The translations under genes were made by a program, and so were the position numbers. From assembly GCA_013400115.1 (NCBI GenBank), contig VXBP01010405.1, positions 62,001-126,000 of the forward strand: a DNA stretch of 64,000 bases, given 5' to 3'. Numbering within the stretch: position 1 is the stretch's first letter; each line of letters begins with the position of its first letter. Positions 41,632 to 52,605 of this stretch are shown in pieces. Source of the stretch: Rhinopomastus cyanomelas (lineage: Eukaryota; Chordata; Aves; Bucerotiformes; Rhinopomastidae). The notes under the pieces were generated by a model. The model was not told the origin of the DNA. It worked only from the letters and a program-made list of their open reading frames with translations, and did no database searches.

Positions 41632-41985
41632 GCTGGGCTGGATGAGGCTCTGGCCAGCCTGATCTAGGGTGGATTGTCCCTGAGCATGGCAGGGGAGTTG
41701 GAACTGGATGATCCTGTGGATCCCTGACTGACTGTGTGGCTTGGTCTAGGTGATCCTGCTCTGGCAGGAGGATTGGACTAGATGATCTTTCAAGGTCCCT
41801 TCCAATCCCTGATGACTGGATCTAGGTGATCCTGCTCTGGCAGGAGGATTGGACTGGGTGGTCTTTCGAGGTCCCTTCCAATCCCTAATGACTGGATCTA
41901 GGTGATCCTGCTCTGGCAGAAGGATTGGACTGGACGGTCTTTCGAGGTCCCTTCCAATCCCTAATGATTCTATGATTCTATGAAG
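41632..41985 (+). mobile_element. CR1 family B tail followed by three tandem A tails
   Basis: B end (GCTGGATGAGGCTCTGGCCA, GTTGGAACTGGATGATCCTG), linker GACTGACTGTGTGGC, then A tails starting TCTAGGTGATCCTGCTCTGG at 41745, 41821 and 41897 (76-bp period). Only the last unit ends in octamers; the first two end GATGACTGGA or AATGACTGGA. Confidence 0.93.
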
Positions 41986-41987
41986 AT

Positions 41988-43054
41988 GCTAACTTGGATG
42001 TCAGACCTATGCAAACCTCCGACTACAACTGTGTGAAGGCATCGGTGTTGTTTTATCTACTTGAAATTTGCTGTAATTATTACCCACTCAGAGCCACTAA
42101 CCCCACTTGCCCTCGCTAACAGGCGTGGGAATGCTGCTGTTAAATGGGCAATTCCAAGGGATAATGTTCACTCCCTTGCTGTGATGTCATTATTACAGAC
42201 AGCAGCAATATTCCATGTGTTGCCCTTAATCAGAAAGGTTGCAGCTCTTCTCTTAAGGCAGAGTGTCTTAAAAGAAATGAGATTTTAAAAGGATGTATTA
42301 GCAAATAAATTCTCTATGATTAGGACACAGAGGGTGTCGTTCCAAAAGGCTGGCTTCTTTCTGTCTCCACACACTCCCTCAATAATGAGGAACAGTAAGA
42401 AAATGGTTCACTCTGGGTTAGGATTCATGGTGAGCAACAAACTCTGAGTGCCCAGACCAGCCCGTTGGAAGAGCCCGTGTGTTTCTCTGCACTGATTATG
42501 GACAAACACTGAAGAGGTTTCTCTTCTGGAGCTAAAATCAGCACAGGCCCTCGTGTCTTCCCAGAAGGTGTGGAACAAGCTCGTTCCATTACTGCTCATG
42601 TTTTGGTATGAAGCATTGTCAGAGAAGAAGCAGTACTGGTGCTCCCACCCAGTGCTGAGCTGTTAGGATCTCAGATGAGCTCAACCCAAGTTACGAGCCT
42701 GCTGTAGAGATCAATTTGCTCAGTTCAGCAGCCCATGTAATGCAAGAGGTCAGAAGAGACAGTTGCAATGCTGCCTGCAGCTCTTACAAGTCAATGTGTG
42801 AAGCCATTAAAGCAAAAATTATTGAAACTGAGTTCTGATTTCCGTTGTTTTCTGATCGGCAGCTTCCCAGCTCCCACTCCATCACTTTTCTCAAGCGTTA
42901 TGGAATTGAGCCACGTCACGTATTTTCTGCTTGTCTGAGCTGGAGAATCACTCTCAACTAGGAAGAGCAGCAGTATAAGTCTGTTCAGATAATTCAGTTC
43001 AGGTTGTTCCTCCTATTGAGGAGGAACCACACTGAGGAAGATCCCCCTAACTCT
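41988..43054. other. CR1-free stretch of about 1.1 kb
   Basis: No exon or repeat recognised. Confidence 0.45.
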
Positions 43055-43056
43055 TG

Positions 43057-43605
43057 TGGTGGGTTTTAAACGTCTCCAGAGGAGGAAACTGCACAACTCT
43101 CCTGGGCAGCCCCTTCCCGTGCTCTGTCACACTCACTAGGAAGAAGTTCCTTCTCATATTGATGTGGAACCTCCTCTCTTCCAGCTGACATATATTGACC
43201 CTTGTCCTATCATTAGATGCCACTGAGCAGAGCCTGGCTCCATCCTCCTGACACCCACCCTTTCCATATTTATCAACATTCATGGGGTCACCCCTCACTC
43301 TCCTTGCTTTCTCATCTCAAAAGACCCAGCTCATCAGGAAGATGCTCCACTCCCTTCCTCATCTCTGTAGCTCTGCACTGGACTCTCTCCAGCAGTTCTG
43401 TGTCTTCTGGAACTGGACACAAGATTCCAGTCTCACCAGAGCAGAGTAGAGGGGGAACAGAACCTCTTTTAATCTACTAACCACCCCCTTTCTGGTCCAT
43501 CCCAGGATGCCGCTGGCCTTCTTGGCCACAAGGGCTCATTGCTGACTCCTGGTTATCCTGTTGGCCACCAGGACTCCCAGACCCTTTCTCCTACGCTGCT
43601 CTTCA
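43057..43605 (-). mobile_element. CR1 family A, 550 bp, without 3' tail
   Basis: Starts at GTGGTGGGTTTTAAACGTCT, so the whole tail is missing, and runs to CCAGGACTCCCAGACCCTTT. An open remnant at 43298-43047 reads VTEHGKGLPRRVVQFPPLET at its end. Confidence 0.9.
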
Positions 43606-44146
43606 AAAGAGAGTCAAATGGGAATTATCAGAAGAGAGGAGAAACAAGATCATCTCGTCCACAATACTTAGTCACTTCTGTAGATGAGCTGAGGTTCTTC
43701 TAGATCTCCTCAGACTTTGTTTTGTGAACGTGGCTGTGGAAGAGACAGGCTAGAACTACGAAGGTGCCGAAGGGCAACTTGTCTGTTACGGTAACTAACG
43801 CCAACATTTTATCTCCTTTGATTAACTGAACTAGATAAAGGAAATCCTCTGAGGATGACAAATGTTTGGGCTAAAGAAATTGAACCCTTAAGTAGAGTCA
43901 CATCATGGATTCTTCGCCAGGGTAGCAGAATAACCCATCAGCTTTTGGCAGCTTTCCTTGCCCTGACTTGAATTAAGGAGTGGAAATATTCTAGACCAGA
44001 CTTGGCCCAGGAATCTTGGCATGAGGAAAGGAACCAAATGCTCTGAGTTGTGTGTTAGTCACCTGTCTGCAAGTTCATCCTCATGACTGGCTTTATTCCA
44101 CTTATTTACACTGACCCATCTGGACTGATGTGGAGAAGAACACCTG
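43606..44146. other. Unique non-coding stretch
   Basis: No feature recognised. Confidence 0.45.
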
Positions 44147-44209
44147 AGCAGGGCCTCATGATCCTTCAAAGTCCTTTCCAATCCCTAATGTTCTGTGATT
44201 CTGTGATTC
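44147..44209 (+). mobile_element. CR1 family A tail, very short
   Basis: CTCATGATCCTTCAAAGTCC, CCAATCCCTAATGTTCTGTG and a second octamer. Confidence 0.85.
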
Positions 44210-44782
44210 AGTTGCCCTTTCTGCAAGTATCTCACATCAAGCCAGGAAGACCATAACGCAGCTCTCAGTATTCCTGCTGCACTGTAGAGAGGCATTAACT
44301 GTCGAGAAGTTAACTTGATTTTTTTTTTCTTTTTCCTCTTTTACTGCCATTTACTCTCATCTCAACCCCTTTTTTCAATCCGTGCAGTGTGTTGGAAGCT
44401 GTGTTAATTCGTCCAGTACCACGCACAGTTGTCTGCTGCTGTGGCTTTCACCCAGGCAAGTGATTATTGAGTCTCCACTTTTGCTACCAGACATCCTTGC
44501 TCTCTTAGTAACTCCTGTTGTGCTCCATCCTTTGCTGTTTGTTTGGATCAAGGCACCAGTTCTTAGCTCAACGCTAACAACAACCATGCCTTGCTACTTT
44601 GCTGGAGAGACTCTTCTTCCACAGTTCCCACCACTTATTCTTCCTTTTAACGTCAACAGTCACGCTCCCCTGCGCTGTGAAGATGCTCAAAGTGTTCTGA
44701 CTCCAATTACGATTATTTGCAATTGTTTTGGGCCTCAGTAGGCACTCAGATTTTCAGACATGTCCCAGCCTCTACGTGTGGA
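44210..44782. other. Unique non-coding stretch
   Basis: Pyrimidine-rich patch at 44318-44345. The 119-codon open frame from 44382 has no recognisable domain, and I do not call it a gene. Confidence 0.4.
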
Positions 44783-45012
44783 TCACTGAATCATAGAACA
44801 TTAGGGATTGGAAGGAACCTCAAAGATCATCCAGTCCAATCCACCTGACACAAGAGGATCCTCTAGATCCAGTTGCACAGGAACACATCCAGATGGGTCA
44901 TAAACATCTCCAGAGAAGGAGACTCCACAACCACCCTGGGCAGCCTGTTCCAGTGCTCTGTCACCCTCACTGGGAAGAAGTTCCTCCTGATATTTATACA
45001 GACCCTCTTATG
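44783..45012 (-). mobile_element. CR1 family A
   Basis: ACTGAATCATAGAACATTAG through AGTGCTCTGTCACCCTCACT to TTTATACAGACCCTCTTATG. Open at 45054-44863 in part (VTEHWNRLPRVVVESPSLEM). Confidence 0.9.
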
Positions 45013-46109
45013 AAGAGGAAAAAGCAGCAGGGACATGAAGTGGAGGAAATGCATGGCAGGTTAGCAGATAATTGACTTGCTCGTGGATCGTTGCTTATCA
45101 TGGCTCTGCTGCTGGCTTCTTCGTTATCCTTTAGGTTCTACTCAGACACGTGTAGCCATCAGTAGTCACGTATGACATGACACATTGGAGCTGGCTTATC
45201 CCCCCATTGTGGCATTTAATAAACATGATTACAACTAGCCTGTGCTGTAGCTCCTACAGCACAAGGTGCTGAGAGTCGGCAGCAATAGAGTGGAGAAGGA
45301 TGACATGTGGAAAAAAATCCCAGACCAGTAAAAAATTGCCCCTTCTCAAAGGCAGCACAATGTTTCATTTATTTTGTGCAGTCCAAGACTCCAATTTCTA
45401 CAGGTTCCTGAAATTTTCAGTGCCTGGGGAAAGCCTTGTTAGGTGACTTCGGACAGGACTCTGCCCATAGACAAGAAACGCAAGACAGGGACCCAAAGCG
45501 ACTCGGGAACAGCTCTATAGTTGCTGAACAAGGGGCTATTATTCCCTCCAAACAAGCTAACTAGCAAAATGATTGACTTGACCCCCGTGACAAAATTTAA
45601 TATTTAATATGACAGACGAAGTTGCTGGCAGTAGGAACAAAAAAAATCCCCAAACAAACTGAAAAAAACAGGGGAGGATTTTCTAGACCCTTTCAAAGAT
45701 GGTTTGAGGGGACCACCTACTTCCCTAGAACACAAAGATTCATCAGGTTTTATTATCCCTAATTTTCTCCTCTTGTTCCTAAAAAGCACAATTTTCAAAA
45801 AAATAACCCTTTTTCAAAAGAACAGCTTTTTGATTTTACAAAATGTAGAGTGAATTAGCTCACATAAATGGCAATCACTTCAGGGACTTGGCTCCTAAGT
45901 CCTCATTATCTTCAGAAAGCTGTTACGGTGGTAGTGGAAGCCTGTCTAATTGCATCTCAATTTGCTTCCAGCCATGATTTGCTGATAGACACCCCAAGTG
46001 ATCAAGCAAGGGACTAACAAAATAAATTTATGATCTTTTAACAACCACAGATACAATTTAAGAGGAGTAATTGCTCACTGTCTACTCCTCATTGATCCTA
46101 CAATTAAGA
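45013..46109. other. CR1-free stretch of about 1.1 kb
   Basis: No exon or repeat recognised. Confidence 0.45.
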
Positions 46110-46219
46110 CGGACATGTTCCTCTGCTACTTGGTCTAGGTGATATGGCTGTGGCAGGGGGAGTGGACCAGATGATCTTTTGAGGTCCCTTCCAATCCCTG
46201 ATGATTCTATGATTCTATG
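46110..46219 (+). mobile_element. CR1 family A tail
   Basis: GACGGACATGTTCCTCTGCT, GGGGGAGTGGACCAGATGAT and octamers to TCTATGG. Confidence 0.9.
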
Positions 46220-46388
46220 GTTGTGGAGTCTCCTTCTCTGGAGATGTTCAAAACTCTGGAGGTGTTTAAAACTTAAAAAAAAGATGTTTCTGTGCGACTT
46301 GAACTAGGTGGTCCTGCTGTGTCAGGGGGATTGGACTAGCTGATCTTTCAAGGTCCCTTCCAATCCCTGATGTTCTGTGATTCTATGG
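46220..46388 (+). mobile_element. CR1 family A, second copy in tandem
   Basis: TTGTGGAGTCTCCTTCTCTG to TGTTCTGTGATTCTATGG. The VESPSLE-coding part is followed by an internal repeat (GATGTTCAAAACTCTGGAGGTGTTTAAAAC, 46238-46267) and an A-run. Confidence 0.88.
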
Positions 46389-47261
46389 TAGTCAGCACAT
46401 TTGATTGAGTGGAGGGCTTGTTTGTTCAGTCAAACCTCAGGAAGAAGAGCTGACAACCTCTCAGTCCCAGTTACCGTAACTCAACCCAAACCGTAACTCA
46501 ACCCAAACTTGAGGTTACAGCATGAAACTTGACAATAGAAAGACTTCTGTGGGTCTGTAAGAGAGGAGGAGAAGGAGGCTGTGTTCACAGACCCATGCAC
46601 ACACACTTGCATGCCTACCTGAAAACAAAAGTACTTCTGCTTCTCTCTCAACTCTTCCAAAGCCCTCGTTTCCTATCCAGCCTTTGTTCCAGAACCCTCT
46701 GAAGTAACCAAACTATAAATGGAGTTGTGAAAATGCAATGAGCTGGGAGAAGAGCCTGGATTTTTCTTATCTACTGTAAGAGGTTTCAAGAAGTATATAG
46801 CTGCTGCACAAAAGCACAGTGAAATCGTGTTGACGAAGGTGTCAAAATATGTACATACAGGGAGGGATCGCTCGGTACAAATTTAGACTTCAAAGGGTTT
46901 ATTTTCCTGAGGTTGGGATCTGCCAGAACATTCACGTCTCTGTCATGGATCTGTGATGTTGAATAGCAAGAAAGCAATTCAGCAAAGATGGCAAGGGAGA
47001 CTCAAGTGTCATCTAGGGATGACTTCTTAGCCACTGGTCATGAGAGAACTTATCAATATAATGCAAGAAAACAGCAGGAACATCAGCAATTTTTTAATGT
47101 GGGATAAGAGGAGCTTTACCTAAAGGCAAGGGAAGGAATTCTTTGGGAAACAAGACAGAAACCTGTGTGCAAGAGACGCATCAGGATGCAAGTTACTGCT
47201 GGAATCAGCTTGTGGAATCGTACAATAAATGCACAGCTTAGAGGACCGTGCCCTAATGCAG
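46389..47261. other. Unique non-coding stretch
   Basis: A direct repeat CCGTAACTCAACCCAAAC occurs around 46474 and 46490. No gene recognised. Confidence 0.45.
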
Positions 47262-47920
47262 TTTGGAAGGGGCCTCAGGAAGAGTCTAGCCAAACCTTCT
47301 TCCCTCAGCAGGGACAGCTGTAGCTCAGGGCTTTATCTGCGTGGCTCTTCAAAACCTCTGAGGATGGAGGCTGCCCAAACTCTTTGAGGAACCTCGTCCT
47401 TTCATTGCCCTCATGATGGATGTTTCTCCTTGCATTGTTTAAAACCCACCTGGATGTGTTCCTGTGTGACTTGGTCTAGGTGGTCTTGCTCTGGGAGGGG
47501 GATTGGACTGGATGATCTTTCAAGGTCCCTTCCAATCCCTAATGATTCTATGATTCTGTGATCCTATCTGAACTTCTGTCACAGCTCATGTCCTCTGCCT
47601 CTCGTTCTCCTGTCACGCACCACTAGGAGTGATCTGATTCTGTCTCCTTGTTACCCTCCTCACACCTACTTGAAGAGCTGTTGCTGGCTCTCCCCAGTCC
47701 CCCAGCTACCCAAATGCAACCCCTCTCCCAGCCAAACAAGCCCACTCCCACCAGCAGTTTCTCATGGGACAGGTGCTCTAGTGCTGATTGTCTTGGGGGT
47801 CTTCCATTGAAGTCACTAGTCTTTATAGCTGTTATTCCATATTGCAGGGCCCAGAAGTGGACATGGTACACGAGATGTGGTCTGCTAGCAAGGGATACCT
47901 TGTACAAGAACATTGTAGTC
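47262..47920 (-). mobile_element. Ancient CR1 split by a younger copy
   Basis: Left part at 47262-47436 (GCAGGGACAGCTGTAGCTCA, AACCTCTGAGGATGGAGGCT) and right part at 47563-47920 (TCCTATCTGAACTTCTGTCA, GTGGACATGGTACACGAGAT) belong to one old minus-sense element, split inside the segment equivalent to TCCTAATATCCAATCTGAAC. Confidence 0.78.
47437..47562 (+). mobile_element. CR1 family A nested in an older CR1
   Basis: Starts exactly at GTTTAAAACCCACCTGGATG and ends with the octamers ATTCTATGATTCTGTG. It lies in the opposite sense to the surrounding old element, which therefore predates it. Confidence 0.9.
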
Positions 47921-49002
47921 AGCAAAGAAACTCTCAAACCTCTGTCAAGAAAACAAACCCTCTCCCAAACTTACTGTAATTGCCACTAGGAAATACAAGG
48001 AGGGGAAACTTCAAGTGAGAGCTGGAAATGGTGATGCTCAGACTATTCCTGGCTCACTCGATGGCCAAGTATGGAAATGTGAGCAAGTTGCTACCCATCT
48101 GTGCCTCAAAGAAAAACAGGCTCGAGCAGCACCATTTTCAGGCAGGAAACATGGAGTAACATATGTTTATCCCGAGCATCTTACACCCTGTGAGTGAATG
48201 GCTTCCACTTTTTTACTACAGCTTTCACTGAGCCACGTAATTTCTAACTCTTCGTCTACCTGTACATTTAACACCCAGAAGTCTCAAGAAAATACATATA
48301 ATTTTCTGAAACCTAAGCAGTGACCTCCTTGGAGCACTGACTCTCCCCAAATATGACTTTACATGTGATAGACTGATGCAGCAGGAACATTAACCTCTGA
48401 TAGTTTCTTTCTTCTAGAGTAGTAAAAGCCATTTCAGACACAAGGAACTCAGTGCAAGGATGGGAGGAGATGTAATAGATGCTGCTTGAAAACACAACTT
48501 CTTCTGTAACATTAATAATCAGCTAAACTTCTTGAAAATTATACCAGCTCTGCTCAGTTTCTTTCTAGCATGCACCTTTTTGACACCAAAAAAGCCACCT
48601 ACACATACACAGTAAATTACATGAAATTTAAAACTTAAATTTAATTTAATTTTTAAATTCTTTTTAAAAGTCATTTTAACTTTTAAATGTTCTAATTTTA
48701 AATTTTTTAATTTTAATTTTTTATATTTTTTTCTATGACAAATTCCAAGCCATTTCATTATTTCTTTTTTTATATACAGAGAAAATGAATGGGATTTTCT
48801 TTAGACTTAAATCACCCTTTGGAAGACCCATGTTTATTGAGTAGCTGACTTTAAATTGCCTAGAGGGTTGAGTGTTGCATCGAAGGCAAGTCTTGTGGTA
48901 GCAAACTATTCAGATGTGGTGGTTGTAAGACCTTTGAGAACAGGAGTTTTTTAACATTTGAACATTTAGGCAGGTAAATACTCATGGCCAGGAAGAGCAG
49001 AT
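47921..49002. other. CR1-free stretch
   Basis: 48605-48740 is AT-rich low complexity (TTTAAAT-type). Nothing else recognised. Confidence 0.5.
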
Positions 49003-49320
49003 ATCATAGAATCACAGAACATCAGGGATTGGAAAGGACCTTGAAAGATCAACTAGTCCAATCCCCCTGCCACAGCAGGATCTCTTCACTGGAGAAGCCA
49101 TGGAATCAGAATCACTCAGGGTTGGAAGGAACCATCATTCAGTTCCAACCCCCCACCCAGCACAGGCAGGGACACCCCACCCTAGACCAGGCTGGCCAGA
49201 GCCCCATCCAGCCTGGCCTTAAACACCTCCAGGGATGGGGCCACCTCCCTGGGCAACCCATTCCAGGCTCTCACCCCTCTCATGGTGAAGAACTTTCTCC
49301 TCACATCCAGTCTGATCCCA
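49003..49320 (-). mobile_element. CR1 family B with a family A tail appended
   Basis: A tail at 49003-49083, linker TCTTCACTGGAGAAGCCATG (49082-49101), then B tail and body to TGAAGAACTTTCTCCTCACA. A deletion of GTCTCCACC occurs after GATGGGG; the 54.8-kb copy has the same deletion. Confidence 0.92.
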
Positions 49321-50476
49321 GGGGAAGATGGCAACTCCCCTTTTGCTGTCCCTTTTCCCTTCTTTCACTCAAACTCTGCCAGAAGTGATGACTTCTTCCT
49401 CAGCCTGCTCACAGGAGCCAACTGGCCTTTCCTTGTCCTCTCAGCTCCTGCAGGTTGGTTTTTCCCCCCTACACAACCGCCCTAACTCTCAGAGCACGTC
49501 ATTCTTTTCACTTTCCAAATGGAAATGCTAAATCTTCCACTGAGGAGGTGCCCTGGGGGGGAGTTTTGCTCACGCCCAAGAACGGATGTCAGTTAATATT
49601 TGGACATGATTAATTAACAGTAAACCCTAAGGCAAACTTTGCTATTATGAAAATAAGACAATATTCCAGATTACATGAGCGGCTGCCCCTATGACAAAGT
49701 CACCCAGATGCTCTGGAATCAACGAAGATTCGTCACGGGTACCAAGGCAGTTATTATTTCATGAATTCCATGTTCAGATGAATTACCTCTGTCCCTCTTA
49801 GACATTATAGGAACGACCTAGGGACAACCCACTCTTTGAATTACCTCTCCTAGCACGGAGTATTAAGTAGCTTGGTTTCATTGGAAATCATTTGGAGCTC
49901 CAATGCTGCTCCTAGCCAGTGGCTAATTGGTACTTTACTATAGAAGCAGAAGACCAGCCTTGCTGTGCATGATATGTAAATCTTGGATTACATTTGCAGC
50001 TCCCTCTTGGATGGAATAAAACCTGTTTGACAAACAGAGCTGAAACACACCATGGCTCAGCTTGAGAAACAAGAACTAGTTTTTCCAGAAGAAACTAAAG
50101 TAGGTCATTGTGTGGGCAAATTAAAATCACATCTATTTCAACAGAGAGCAGCTGCTGGGATAGAGAAATGAACTTCAGCACCAACGGGCTGAAAAGCACA
50201 ACAGTAAGGAGGCAGGTAGAGAAAGAAGAAGCTAGACAAAAAACCCTTATTGAGTGTGTAGCAGCAGATAGGGTCAGTATCTTCATTTTATGTCTCACCC
50301 AAAAGATACAGGAAGAGCCTGAACAGCTCTTCATTATCACAAAACCAATTCATAACTTGTTTTGCTTCGTAAAATAAGGCTGTCAATTTTTTTTTGCTCT
50401 CTGTGGAATATTGTAGACTCTTTCCCAAGGCATCTGAAAATGCTCTATCACCATTATTCATGTTTTTTTTATAATT
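49321..50476. other. CR1-free stretch of about 1.15 kb
   Basis: 49570-49960 contains GATTAATTAAC, TGAATTACCTC and GGCTAATTGG sites and might be constrained non-coding DNA (inference). Open frames here show no recognisable domain. Confidence 0.4.
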
Positions 50477-50590
50477 CATAGAATCATAGAATCATTAGAG
50501 ATTGGAAGGGACCTTGAGAGGTCATCTAGTCCAATCCCCTTGCCACAAAAGCATCAGCTAGACCAAGTCATACAGGTCTGGTTCTAAATG
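50477..50590 (-). mobile_element. CR1 family A, tail-sized copy
   Basis: TTCATAGAATCATAGAATC to CATACAGGTCTGGTTCTAAA; 5' end close to the recurrent TTTAAAAC break. Confidence 0.9.
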
Positions 50591-50693
50591 TATTTGGACA
50601 CATTGTGAAACAGCATCTTCTGGTTGTGAGAAAAGAAACCTTAGTATGAGATCAGCTGAAGCTTCCTCCCTTATGAGGAAAGACTGCTGCTGG

Positions 50694-51145
50694 GGGGAGT
50701 CCAGCACAGAGCAACCAGGGTGATGAAGGATGTGGAACATCTTCCTGATGAGGAAAGGCTGAGGGAGCTGGGTCTCTTCAGCTTAGAGAAGAGGAGACTG
50801 AGGGGTGACCTCATTAATGTCTATAAATATGTGAAGGGTGGGTGTCAGGAGGATGGAGCCAGGCTCTGCTCAGTGTCATCTAGTGATAGAACAAGATGCA
50901 ATGGGTGCAAGCTGGAACATAGGAGATTCCCTGTGAATGTGAGAAGGAACTTCTTCACCATGAGGGTGACAGAGCCCTGGAAGGGGCTGCCCAGGGGGGT
51001 TGTGGAGTCTCCTTCTCTGGAGATGTTTAAAACCCACCTGGTTGTGTTCCTGTGTGACTTGTTCTAGGTGATCCTGCTGTGTCAGGAGGATTGGACTAGA
51101 TGTTCTTCTGAGGTCTCTTCCAATTCCTGATGTTCTGTGATTCTG
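50694..51145 (+). mobile_element. CR1 family A, 450 bp, well preserved
   Basis: GGGGGGAGTCCAGCACAGAG to TGTTCTGTGATTCTGTTT. Encloses the intact C-terminal frame at 50720-51067. Confidence 0.94.
50720..51067 (+). pseudogene. CR1 ORF2 C-terminus, best preserved in the window
   Basis: 115 open codons with the natural stop: MMKDVEHLPDEERLRELGLF, SLEKRRLRGDLINVYKYVK, GGCQEDGARLCSVSSSDRTR, KLEHRRFPVNVRRNFFTMRV, EPWKGLPRGVVESPSLEM and FKTHLVVFLCDLF. No frameshift or premature stop, so this copy is probably among the youngest. It contains only the region after the RT palm, whose role in CR1 is not well defined, and it has no promoter or upstream ORF2. It cannot make an active enzyme. Confidence 0.88.
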
Positions 51146-51537
51146 TTTCCTCTGTATTAACTTTTCAGTGGAAGAATTTGAGAAAGTAAAAAATTATTCT
51201 TTGTAGAAAATGGAGACTAAAAGCTCTGGAAAGTCTAAAACCAGAATGATGCAGTCAAATGGCACAGAAAATTTGCCTTTCAAAATCAGATGCCGCTTCC
51301 AACTTCTTCAAATACATTTTTGTTCCCTCAATTCTAACAAAAGAGAAACAAATGAAGAAATGAAACAACAGGGGGAAAAAAAAACACTGAAGTTTTTGCA
51401 GAGTGTTCCAAATGCACTCAGAATCATCCACCCACATTTGTGAACCTGATCCAGCCAACCTAAGCTGGAAAGGTCAAAGAATGAGTTCAAATCCTCCACC
51501 ACAGAGATTTCAATGCCAGTCCTTATCAGATTGTTGC
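51146..51537. other. Unique non-coding stretch
   Basis: No feature recognised; A-run at 51376-51384. Confidence 0.4.
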
Positions 51538-51568
51538 AGAATCACAGAACATTCAGGATTGGAAGGGA
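51538..51568 (-). mobile_element. CR1 family A tail stub (foldback)
   Basis: 31 bp, AGAATCACAGAACATTCAGG to TTGGAAGGGA, then an immediate switch to a plus-sense copy. Confidence 0.85.
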
Positions 51569-51771
51569 GAAATTGAGAAGGAACTTCTTGATGATGAGGG
51601 AGCACTGGAAGGCACTGCCCATGGGGGTTGTGGAGTCTCCTTCTCTACAGAGGTTTAAAACCCACCTGGCCATGTTCCTGTGCGACTTGATCTAGTCCCC
51701 CTTCTGTGGCGGGGTGATTGGACTAGATGATCTTCCAAGGTCCCTTCCAATCTCTAGTGTTCTGTGATAAC
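51569..51771 (+). mobile_element. CR1 family A, short copy
   Basis: GAAATTGAGAAGGAACTTCT to CTAGTGTTCTGTGATAAC. Its end, 51741-51767, pairs with the preceding stub. Confidence 0.9.
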
Positions 51772-51788
51772 ACAATTGTCATGATTGT

Positions 51789-51967
51789 TGGTCAGAGACT
51801 GGAACAGGCTGCCCAGGGAGGTGATGGAGTCACAGTCCCTGGAGATGTTCAAAGACACACAGATTAGGGAACATGGTTTAGTGGGTATGGAGGGGTTGGA
51901 CTGAAGACTGGACTGCATGATCTTGGATGTCTCTTCCAACATGAATGATTCTATGATTCTGTGATCA
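51789..51967 (+). mobile_element. Old CR1, short copy
   Basis: GGTCAGAGACTGGAACAGGC, AACATGGTTTAGTGGGTATG, GGACTGCATGATCTTGGATG and octamers; none of the A, B and C types. Confidence 0.85.
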
Positions 51968-52279
51968 CTCATAGATTTAATTCAACAAGACCAAAACAAG
52001 ACTGTACTGTGAAGCTTCAGCTGGACTATGTATGTCAATAAAGACAGCAAGTGGGTCTAGAGGGAAGAGAAGAGATTCTCAGAGGTGCTGAAACATTTAG
52101 ATGTTCCTCAAAGACTTCTGAAGTTGGGCCAAGTAGTATAAGTGTTCACAGAACTCTTTGAAAAGATTAAAAGACCACAACAGAGGAAAACATTTGCAGA
52201 GACTTTTGAGACACCATTAGGAACAAGGAAAACCTGAGACCTTGTCTTATGGAAACTGCAGATCTTCTCCAACTATCTG
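51968..52279. other. Unique non-coding stretch
   Basis: No feature recognised. Confidence 0.4.
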
Positions 52280-52553
52280 CAGTCACAGAATCACAGAATC
52301 ATTAGGGATTGGAAGGGACCTCAAAAGATCATCTAGTCCAATCCCCCTGACACAGCAGCATCACCCAGACCAAGTCACACAGGAACCTATCCAGGTTGGT
52401 TTTAAATGTCTTCAGAGAAGGAGACTCCACAACACCCCTGGGCAGCCTCTTCCAGGGCTCTGTCACCCTCACTGTGAAGAAGGTCCTTCTCACATTTACA
52501 TGGAAAGGTAAATGTTCCAACTTACACCCATTTCCCCTTGTTTTATCACTTAA
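52280..52553 (-). mobile_element. CR1 family A
   Basis: AGTCACAGAATCACAGAATC to CCCATTTCCCCTTGTTTTAT. Open remnant 52616-52329 in part. Confidence 0.92.
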
Positions 52554-52605
52554 TCTGGAGTTTTGGATCTGAGAATCTCTCCCTTCTGTGGAGATGGATA
52601 AATAA

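Noticed and set aside
44382..44741. 119-codon open frame as a host gene
   Set aside because: No recognisable domain; overlapping opposite-strand frame; length is within what chance gives in 64 kb.
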